The notes under the pieces are model-generated. The model had not been told where the DNA came from. It did no database searches and was given only the letters and a program-made list of their open reading frames with translations. Position numbers and translations under genes: made by a program. From CBCXVS01 sp965178525 (GTDB taxonomy: Bacteria > Tectomicrobia > Entotheonellia > Entotheonellales > Entotheonellaceae), in the NCBI GenBank assembly GCA_965178525.1, contig CBCXVS010000238.1, forward strand, positions 1 to 12,008: 12,008 nt of DNA, read 5' to 3'. Position 1 is the first letter of the stretch. Each line of letters begins with the position of its first letter. Positions 5,997 through 12,008 of this stretch are shown here, piece after piece.

Positions 5997-6977
5997 ATGG
6001 ATAATCTCGAAATGACCGTAACGAGCGTCAAGCAATTTTTTGATCTATTAGACGTCTCACCAGAGCAATTGTCGAAAATGTCCCAAAGCAAGAGCATGAA
6101 ATCGCTCAAAACAAATCTTTCAAAGAAGGCACCCGTCTTTAAACCGCCAGTATCTTTTTATGAGCATCTGTTCAAGTATATGGTTGAGTTGTTGGACATT
6201 GAGATCCCGGAAATACTGGGCAATGCCTGGAGTAAATACAAAGACTTACGGAAATACTGCGATCCGAAAAAGTACCCTCCGGATGAAACGTTCTTCGTTC
6301 ACCTTGGTGAGCATACAATTCACTCCGAGCATACGCCTTCCTTGGAACCTATTATCAATGATATGCCGATCCAGGCAGCGAACTTGACTTTCACGATTAA
6401 GCTTGACTTCACCCTTAAAGGTATGATCCTAAAAATTAAGGGTGGCAAGATCATGGAGATAAGAATTGGTTCCTGTCAAGGTAAAGGTTCGATTGAGAGT
6501 GAAGGTGTATCACTCATACAAAAGCAAAGCAAGCCCGTTCAATTGCCAGGCGTACTGGCTCTGGGTGAAGGAATTCCGATAGAGTTGAGAGCTGGCTCAT
6601 CGCAATCACATTCAGAAAAAGCTTTCAAGGACAAGGAGTCACACGGCGCAATAACCCGAGATGAGTTAGACATTAGCCACAAAGGTATAGTGGAACTGGA
6701 GAAGTCTCATGAGCGCGACGCACAACTCATCTCTGAACTTCAGCAAGAACTAACAGCGGTTTACCAGCAAATAGAGGGAGCCCAGAAGTCCCGTGAACCT
6801 ACTTCCCATCGTGTTCAAAGTAGTGAAGACAAACCGACAGAGCGGTTTGTCCCAACAACGTTAGGCGTTGTGAAGCATATGCCGGCTAGTCGAGTGACGA
6901 TCTGCGACATTTGCGGGCAATCGGTATTAAGAGGTCAAATTGATGCGCACAAGGCGCAGCACTTGGCAAACGCTTAG
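5997..6977 (+). CDS. Coiled-coil protein with C-terminal C2H2 zinc-finger-like motif, unknown function
   Basis: A 326-residue protein without signal peptide or membrane span. Residues about 1-110 are mixed helical (PVSFYEHLFKYMVELLDIEI). Residues about 110-200 are rich in alternating hydrophobic residues and look like a beta-domain (NLTFTIKLDFTLKGMILKIK, GIPIEL). Residues about 225-265 are a likely coiled coil (ELEKSHERDAQLISELQQEL). The end holds C-D-I-C, 12 residues, H-K-A-Q-H, a C2H2 finger-like Zn site, which points to nucleic-acid or protein binding. I do not recognise the family. It starts 3 bases after the stop of the repeat protein, with AAAGGA 6 bases before the ATG, so the two genes are co-transcribed and probably translationally coupled. 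Both have the same AT-rich composition, supporting joint acquisition. The frame is intact over its whole length. Confidence 0.75.
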   Translation: MDNLEMTVTSVKQFFDLLDVSPEQLSKMSQSKSMKSLKTNLSKKAPVFKPPVSFYEHLFKYMVELLDIEIPEILGNAWSKYKDLRKYCDPKKYPPDETFFVHLGEHTIHSEHTPSLEPIINDMPIQAANLTFTIKLDFTLKGMILKIKGGKIMEIRIGSCQGKGSIESEGVSLIQKQSKPVQLPGVLALGEGIPIELRAGSSQSHSEKAFKDKESHGAITRDELDISHKGIVELEKSHERDAQLISELQQELTAVYQQIEGAQKSREPTSHRVQSSEDKPTERFVPTTLGVVKHMPASRVTICDICGQSVLRGQIDAHKAQHLANA

Positions 6978-7039
6978 CCTAAGGCGTCCAAATCGGCGGT
7001 TCACCGTTAACCAGTTTTTTGGGCTCAGAATATCACCGC

Positions 7040-7251
7040 CGTCTTTGCTGTTCTCCCTGAGGCCGCTGGGGCAGCTGCCGGCACCCGTGAACACCACGAC
7101 CCGCGTCTCCGCATCGTCACGAAAGCTCAGCGCCACCTGCTCGATTTCTTCGAGCAGATGGCGCGTTCAACGCGTTGGCTTTTTCCAGCCGGTTGCAGGC
7201 GACAACGGCCACGCGGCCACCCCGTTCAACCGTTAGATTTTCGTACGTCAT
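7040..7251 (-). pseudogene. Enoyl-CoA hydratase/isomerase (crotonase) N-terminal remnant
   Basis: The start ATG at 7251-7249 has CAGGAG 8 bases upstream. The protein begins MTYENLTVERGGRVAVVACN and then RLEKANALNA, the usual crotonase opening. One extra C at about 7170 shifts the frame; removing it restores a HLLEEIEQVA segment, after which the next frame gives LSFRDDAETRVVVFTGAG. In complete enzymes this leads to the oxyanion-hole G-x-x-FSAGADL. Here it turns into unrelated sequence (SCPSGLREN...), so the catalytic core is gone. The 3' boundary is approximate. It is a non-functional relic of a fatty-acid or CoA-ester gene lying antisense to its neighbours. Confidence 0.7.
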
Positions 7252-7298
7252 GCGTATGGCTCCTGATCTTCCCCGCGAGCTGCGATCCCATCACAGAC

Positions 7299-7327
7299 TT
7301 GAAACGCGCCTGTAAAATACCTATCAT
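7299..7327 (+). promoter_or_regulatory. Sigma-70 type promoter of the peroxidase-kinase-regulator operon
   Basis: TTGAAA at 7299-7304 and TATCAT at 7322-7327 are separated by exactly 17 bases; each hexamer differs from consensus at one position. Transcription would start near 7334, leaving a leader of about 100 bases before the ATG at 7435. No other candidate of similar quality was found upstream of the operon. Confidence 0.55.
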
Positions 7328-7434
7328 GCAAAACCGACGCAACGGCATCGAGGATAACGTCAGTCTTTGTATGGCGGCGTTTGCGGAGACATGTCGGGGT
7401 CTATAGAGGCCGGACGGGGAGAGGAAAGCAAGGC

Positions 7435-8508
7435 ATGGCGGCTCAGGCGCTGATGGACCGAGATGTTCCGATTGTCTGGCGTGCGCCTCTTCGCCACATG
7501 GGCATGCGCCTCTTGGCCGCTTGCGTCTGGCTGTTGGCGTGCACGGCGCAAGCCGACCATAGGCCACAGGCGGTGACCACTTCGGCGCCCTTTGATACAG
7601 AACCGATTTTGCCTATTCCACTCACGGTGGACGTGGATCAGCGCTAAGTCGCGCTGGGGCAAAAGCTATTTTACGACATTCGGCTGTCACACCAAAACCG
7701 GGTCGCGTGTGCAACGTGTCATCAACTCACACAAGGAGGAGACGACGGCCAGCAGCGGGCGCTGAGCCCCGATGGGAGCTTGCAGAGCCTCAATACGCCG
7801 ACGGTCTTTAATGTGGCTTTGAATGCCCGATACCACTGGGACGGCGCCATACGCACGCTGGAAGCCGAAGCGGGAGCCGCGCTGCTCAGTCCGAAGATGA
7901 TGCACACGAGCTGGCCGGAACTCTTAGGCAAACTCCGCGCCGATGCGGCCTACGTCGCGGCCTTCAATGCGGCCTATGCCGGGGGCTTGACGCGGGCGCA
8001 TGTCATCGACGCCCTGGTGGCTTATGAACGCTCGCTCCTGACGCCCAATGCCCGTTTTGACCAGTACCTGCGCGGCCGCCACGAGGCGCTCAGCACAGAC
8101 GAAAAACGTGGCTACGCACTGTTCAAATCGTATGGCTGCGTGGCCTGCCACCAGGGCGTCAATGTCGGGGGCAACATGTTTCAGAAACTCGGGATTTTCC
8201 CGGATGACAAACCGCGGCGCAACGACCCGGATGACGACGACGATCTTGGCCGTTTTGCGATTACGGGCATGGCTCGAGACCGCGGCGTCTTCCGTGTGTC
8301 GAGCCTGCGGAATGTGGCGGTGACCGCGCCGTATTATCACGATGGCAGAGTCAAAACCCTTGAAGATGCAGTGCAGGATATGGCCAAGCGGCAGTTAGGC
8401 AAACGCTTGTCCCCAGAGGAAACTCGCTTGATTGTGCGGTTCTTACAGACACTCACAGGGGAATATCAGGGACGATCCCTGGCGCGTCCCACTGAGGACA
8501 GACCATGA
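7435..8508 (+). CDS. Di-haem cytochrome c peroxidase (MauG/CcpA family), interrupted by in-frame TAA
   Basis: ATG 7435 follows GGGGAGAGG by about 9 bases. A long n-region leads to a signal peptide core (MRLLAACVWLLACTAQA), so export to the periplasm is expected. Two c-type haem sites follow, CATCH (codons 92-96) and CVACH (235-239). Family landmarks are VALGQKLFYDIRLS, YHWDGAIRTLE, and at the end GVFRVSSLRNVAVTAPYYHD and GRVKTLEDAV. Such enzymes reduce peroxide or carry out long-range oxidation. The frame holds one stop, TAA 7645-7647 (codon 71), directly before VALGQKLF, where relatives usually have a charged residue. No frameshift and no good restart codon lie before the first haem site, so the copy is inactive unless the stop is a sequencing error or is read through. 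The stop codon overlaps the next gene start (ATGA). Confidence 0.8.
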
Positions 8509-10256
8509 GCGGCGCCATCTGGAAACCCCTCAGCATTGTGCTTAGCCTCCTGTGCCTGCTCACCTATCTATTGATCCGGAGTCAAAGTCCGGACCCTACT
8601 CGGCGCGTGCGTATGCATGAAGCCCTACGGACGTTCGAACGCCACGACGCCGATCTGAATCGCGATGTTTTATTGGCCCGGGCGGAATTATTGGTGCATT
8701 ACGACACCTTGGCGCGAGCGATAGATGGCCTGTATCAGGCATTGGAGACGCTGCAAGCGTGGGAGAAAGCCGCTTCGAAAGATGCCGCCGCCGCTCTGGG
8801 CCGGCACATCTTGACACTGTAAAGGGCAGTGGGGCAGAAGGATGCGTTGCTGGAATACTTTAAGGCGGATAATGCCTTGTTACAGAACTCGTTGATGTAC
8901 GTCACGCACACCGTGCATGTCCTCAGCACCGACGCCACGGCACGGGACAGCACCTGGGCCGCGGCTCTCGGGACGTTGTCGAATGCGATGCTGCAATTTA
9001 TACGTACACCGCAGCCCCAGCTCCGTGGTGAAATTACGGGGATATTGCAACACATCTCGACCGCTCCACCCCTGCAGCAAGAACGCCGCCTCTTGGCCGC
9101 CCATGGACACCTGATCGTGGACCTCTTGCCCAAAGTCGATACCACCTTACGCCAGCTTCTCATCGCCCCAACGACGGTGCAAGCCCGGGCCTTGCGCCAT
9201 GCCTCGTTGCAGTACCACAGCCAGATTGAAGCGCGGGCGCAGCTTTTCCGTGTCTTTCTCTATGCCGTGGCTGTCATTCTGCTGGCCTACTTAGCCTATC
9301 TCTTCACCCGGCTGCGCGCCAACACACGGGACTTAGAACAGGCCAATGCGGATTTGCACCGGGACATCACCGAACGCAAGCGCTTGGAAGAGAAAACGCG
9401 GCAGCAAGAGCGGCAGTTGATCCAGGCCAACAAGATGACCGCCCTTGGCACCTTGGTCGCCGGCGTCGCGCATGAAGTGAATAATCCCAACCACCTGGTG
9501 CTGATGAACGCACGCGTGCTGGCGGAGTCGTGGACGGATGCGTTGCGTATCCTAGATGCGTATCATCACGAGCATGGGGAGTTTCTGCTGGGAGGGCTCC
9601 CATATACGGAGATGCGTGACACGGTTCCCGCTCTCATTCGCGACATCCACGACGGCGCCCTGCGGATCGAACGGATTGTGGATAATCTCAAGGATTTTGC
9701 CCGCCCCCGAAGTCAGACGGGCCAGACGATGATGCAGCTGAACGACGCGGTACAGCGGGCCTTGACGCTCCTGCAGCATCTCATCGACCGGCACACCGCG
9801 TGTTTCCGCACGGACCTGGCGGCGCACTTGCCGCTGCTGCGCGGCAATGTCCAGCAGGTGGAGCAAATCGTGGTGAATCTGGTGGTCAATGCCCTCGAAG
9901 CGCTACCGGAGAAAGAACGCGGTGTGACGGTGGCAACCCGTCACAATCACACCGAGTCCTGTCTTGAACTCGACGTATGCGACGAAGGGGTAGGGATTCC
10001 GCAGGCGCATCTGGATCGTCTCTGTGACCCCTTCTTTACGACCAAACAAGACCAGCGGGGAACGAGTCTCGGTCTCGCCATTACGTATACGTTGGTATGC
10101 GATCACGGCGGCAGCCTGACCTTTACGTCCACACCCGGACAAGGAACCCGCGCTCTCGTCAAGCTGCCCGTTCCGGCCGCACCGCCGCTGGCAGCGGACG
10201 CGCAACCCACGTCGCCCCTAGCCCATACCCCATACTTTATCGATGCCGGGCCATGA
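8505..10256 (+). CDS. Membrane sensor histidine kinase, interrupted by in-frame TAA
   Basis: The gene overlaps the peroxidase by ATGA. In order: a membrane span (about residues 7-26), an all-helical periplasmic sensor of about 220 residues (LNRDVLLARAELLVHYDTL and then FKADNALLQNSL are features I associate with DAHL-type sensors, tentative), and a second span (about 250-268). A coiled linker with ITERKRLEEK follows, then the H-box GVAHEVNNPN with phospho-acceptor His 323. The ATPase has VVNLVVNALEAL (N box), DEGVGIP (G1), DPFFTTK (F box) and GTSLGLAI (G2, with Ser where Gly is usual). TAA at 8820-8822 (codon 106) splits the sensor domain, with homologous sequence on both sides in the same frame. 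A GTG at 8829 could restart translation and give a 475-residue kinase without the first span, but its ribosome site is poorly spaced. Likely partner: the regulator encoded next. Confidence 0.85.
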
Positions 10257-10269
10257 GGAGAACGTCGCG

Positions 10270-11706
10270 ATGGCGCCCCCTTCCCCTTCACAACTCCCCG
10301 TGCTTTTGGTCGATGATGAACCGCAGTTGCTGCGCGGCGCCAGCGTCCTATTACGCGCCTCCGGCCTGCGGCACGTGGTCACCCTGGATGATGGCCGCCT
10401 GGTGATGCCCTGGCTAGCCGAACACGATACCGGTGTGCTCGTCCTGGACCTGACCATGCCCTATCTCTCCGGGCATACGCTTCTCGAACAAATTACCGCG
10501 GACTATCCCGACATTCCCATCATTCTGATGACCGCGACCAACGACCTGGACACCGCCGTACAGTGTATGCAGCGTGGCGCCACCGATTACCTGGTGAAAC
10601 CGGTCGAAACCAACCGTTTTGTTTCATCCGTGACCCGTGCCTTGGAGCTGCGTGCGTTACGTGAGGAATTACTCTCCTTGAAAGAGCATCTGCTCACGGG
10701 CGATCTGCAGTGCCGGGACGCCTTTGCCGCGATGATTACGCAAAGCCAAGCGATGCATGCCATCTTCCGCTATGTAGAAGCGATCGCCGCGTCGCAGCAG
10801 CCGGTGCTGATCACGGGCGCAACGGGAACGGGCAAGGAACTCCTGGCCCAAGCTATCCACGCCCTGGCGCCGGGATCGGGGGAACTCGTTGCCGTCAACG
10901 TGGCCGGACTGGATGATACGATGTTTTCCGATACCCTGTTCGGACACGCTCAGGGCGCCTTTACCGGCGCGGAGCGGACTCGCGATGGACTCATCACGCA
11001 AGCCGCAAATGGCACCTTACTTCTGGATGAGATCGGCGATCTCTCCACCGCTGCACAGGTCAAATTACTGTGGCGGCTGCAGGATGGCGCCTATTATCCC
11101 CTGGGGGCTGACCATCCGCGCCAGAGTCATGCACGGATCATCGTCGCCACGAATCAAGATGTCGTGCAACAGGTCAACGCCGGCGTCTTCCGCAAAGATC
11201 TCTATTACCGCCTGCGCGCCCACCATCTGCATCTGCCCCCCCTGCGTGAGCGCCCGGAGGATTTGCCTCTGCTCATCAATCACTTCTTGGAGCAGGCGGC
11301 CCGGAGCCTCAACAAACCGACGCCAAGCGCCCCGAGGGAACTGTACCCATTGCTAAAAACCTATCCCTTCCCAGGCAATGTACGCGAATTGGAAGCGATG
11401 ATTTTCGATGCCGTGGCGCAACATCAAAGCGGCATCCTGTCTCTGCAAAGCTTCAAGGCCATTGTCCAGGCGGGGCAGGCGATAGGTGAGGACCGTACTG
11501 GCGCACCGCAGGTGCTGGCGCACCTCACCTTCTTGTTTCCCGACCAACTCCCCACGCTCAAAGAACTCGAGCAGCTTCTCATCACCGAAGCTCTCGAACG
11601 TGCCGAGGGCAATCAAGGCATTGCGGCCGGTATGCTGGGACTGACGCGGCAAGCGCTGAACAAGCGCCTCACACGGCGCAAAACACGCGACGCGCAGCGG
11701 GTTTGA
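10270..11706 (+). CDS. NtrC-family sigma-54-dependent response regulator
   Basis: A complete 478-residue protein starting at ATG 10270, with GAGGAG 9 bases upstream; the in-frame ATG at 10243 lacks a site and overlaps the kinase. Residues about 10-125 form a receiver with Asp15/Asp16, phospho-acceptor Asp60 (VLVLDLTMP) and Lys110. Residues about 155-395 form the AAA+ domain: Walker A GATGTGKE (183-190), the sigma-54 contact loop GAFTGA (229-234), Walker B LLLDEIGD (Asp253, Glu254), FRKDLYYRL with arginine fingers, and PFPGNVREL. The C-terminus has a Fis-type helix-turn-helix (GNQGIAAGMLGLTRQALNKRL region). All key residues are intact. It should be phosphorylated by the kinase encoded upstream and drive open-complex formation at sigma-54 promoters such as the one at 11901-11916. 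Confidence 0.95.
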   Translation: MAPPSPSQLPVLLVDDEPQLLRGASVLLRASGLRHVVTLDDGRLVMPWLAEHDTGVLVLDLTMPYLSGHTLLEQITADYPDIPIILMTATNDLDTAVQCMQRGATDYLVKPVETNRFVSSVTRALELRALREELLSLKEHLLTGDLQCRDAFAAMITQSQAMHAIFRYVEAIAASQQPVLITGATGTGKELLAQAIHALAPGSGELVAVNVAGLDDTMFSDTLFGHAQGAFTGAERTRDGLITQAANGTLLLDEIGDLSTAAQVKLLWRLQDGAYYPLGADHPRQSHARIIVATNQDVVQQVNAGVFRKDLYYRLRAHHLHLPPLRERPEDLPLLINHFLEQAARSLNKPTPSAPRELYPLLKTYPFPGNVRELEAMIFDAVAQHQSGILSLQSFKAIVQAGQAIGEDRTGAPQVLAHLTFLFPDQLPTLKELEQLLITEALERAEGNQGIAAGMLGLTRQALNKRLTRRKTRDAQRV

Positions 11707-11725
11707 GTGGCGGCGTTGGGGTGCG

Positions 11726-11822
11726 ACATTTGTCGCTTCCGCAACCCGTGTAGCAAGGCGTTATCCTATTGAAGGACAACGTCGCCGCTCTATTTTTCTC
11801 CCTCCTTGTCAACATTTGTCGC
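11726..11822. promoter_or_regulatory. Repeated upstream elements (candidate enhancer sites)
   Basis: ACATTTGTCGC occurs exactly at 11726-11736 and 11812-11822, 86 bp apart (about eight helical turns). The first copy sits in a perfect dyad, GCGACA-TT-TGTCGC (11723-11736); the second keeps one full half-site (GTCAACATTTGTCGC). They lie roughly 190 and 105 bases upstream of the sigma-54 start, a typical distance for NtrC-type enhancer sites. The binding protein is inferred to be the regulator encoded immediately upstream. Confidence 0.5.
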
Positions 11823-11900
11823 AAGATTTCGGCGCCTGCCAGCGGCTCTCGCCTCGCCCTACCCTATTGTTTTGAGAAGACAAAACGGCGCGGCATACGT

Positions 11901-11916
11901 TGGCACGGCCTTTGCT
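11901..11916 (+). promoter_or_regulatory. Sigma-54 (-24/-12) promoter
   Basis: TGGCACGGCCTTTGCT matches the consensus TGGCACG-N4-TTGCW at every fixed position, with the GG and GC doublets ten bases apart as required. Transcription would run rightward and start at about 11927, toward a gene outside the window. It follows an NtrC-type activator gene and two repeated elements. This makes a chance match unlikely. Confidence 0.75.
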
Positions 11917-12008
11917 CTTACTCGGCATTCATCTAGCCCGAAGTTCCTCCCGTGATTCGGCGACAACTTGTTGAAATAAAAACTCAAAAGCCTGAAACGA
12001 ATCGACCT

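Larger units (their letters stand above)
11707..12008. other. Intergenic regulatory region at the right edge
   Basis: No coding sequence is supported here. It holds the two repeated elements and the sigma-54 promoter listed separately, followed by about 90 bases of leader in which CAACTTGTTG (about 11964-11973) is a short dyad. No clear terminator after the response regulator stop at 11706 was seen. No start codon with a ribosome site is visible before the window ends. Confidence 0.5.

Noticed and set aside
7371..7385. TGGCGGCGTTTGC as a sigma-54 promoter for the peroxidase operon
   Set aside because: The GG and GC doublets are eight bases apart and not ten, which sigma-54 does not tolerate.
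1698..8822. Reassigned stop codons (TAG or TAA as sense) as an explanation for the many in-frame stops
   Set aside because: TAG ends the zinc-finger gene at 6975-6977 and TAA ends the oxidoreductase and repeat-protein genes at family-appropriate places. The in-frame stops are of all three types and cluster in the intron protein. Decay or sequence error explains them better.
11961..11973. Dyad CAACTTGTTG after the sigma-54 promoter as a third operator
   Set aside because: It shares only part of the upstream repeat and short dyads of this size are common; kept only as a note.
1..12008. CRISPR arrays, tRNA or rRNA genes, plasmid or phage origins
   Set aside because: No regularly spaced short repeats, no cloverleaf-like sequence and no rRNA signature were seen on either strand.

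Overview
The window looks like an accessory, partly decaying stretch of a draft genome from a GC-rich Gram-negative bacterium. The evidence is periplasmic and membrane signal sequences, a di-haem cytochrome c peroxidase, a sigma-54 activator, a LysR N-terminus and a group II intron. I cannot assign a lineage. Positions 3967-6980 are visibly more AT-rich than both flanks. A 6-N gap at 1597-1602 is flanked by an exact 79-bp duplication, so the scaffold join there is doubtful.

Layout. (1) 161-493 (+): a minimal HAD-like protein. (2) 612-1265 (-): the main find. This is a two-thioredoxin-fold, glutaredoxin-like protein (protein disulfide oxidoreductase family) whose C-terminal active site reads TGA-Leu-Ser-Cys instead of Cys-x-x-Cys. 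The reading frame runs on intact past the TGA to a normal C-terminus. A small hairpin sits where a bacterial SECIS should be, with its loop 18 nt after the TGA. I read it as a selenoprotein (UxxC). (3) 1431-1522 (+): the start of a divergent LysR-type regulator, cut at about residue 31 by a group II intron in the opposite orientation (3966 to 1523, minus strand). The intron has a textbook domain V and GTGCG 5' end. Its RT-maturase-HNH protein keeps one reading frame but carries seven premature stops. (4) 3967-4881: a mosaic of fragments, namely an orphan ORF, the 3' end of an Opp/Dpp-type permease, the tail of an antitoxin overlapping a truncated RelE-like toxin, and a possible IS-end sequence. 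(5) 4882-6977 (+): an unfamiliar two-gene unit. The first gene encodes a secreted or anchored protein with two recently duplicated beta-type repeats, a proline linker, one membrane span and a cytoplasmic tail, and it has a one-base frameshift. The second encodes a protein ending in a coiled coil and a C2H2 zinc-finger-like motif. (6) About 7040-7251 (-): an enoyl-CoA hydratase remnant. (7) 7435-11706 (+): an overlapping operon of MauG/CcpA-type peroxidase, membrane sensor histidine kinase and NtrC-type response regulator, behind a good sigma-70 promoter. The first two genes each carry one in-frame TAA. (8) 11707-12008: a near-perfect sigma-54 -24/-12 promoter with upstream repeated elements, pointing at a gene beyond the window.

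How they may work together (inference): the peroxidase, kinase and regulator form a redox or peroxide signalling cascade. It probably switches on the sigma-54 promoter at the right edge. The seleno-oxidoreductase and its former LysR regulator form a second, separate thiol-redox locus. The fragments between these modules indicate repeated insertion and decay.
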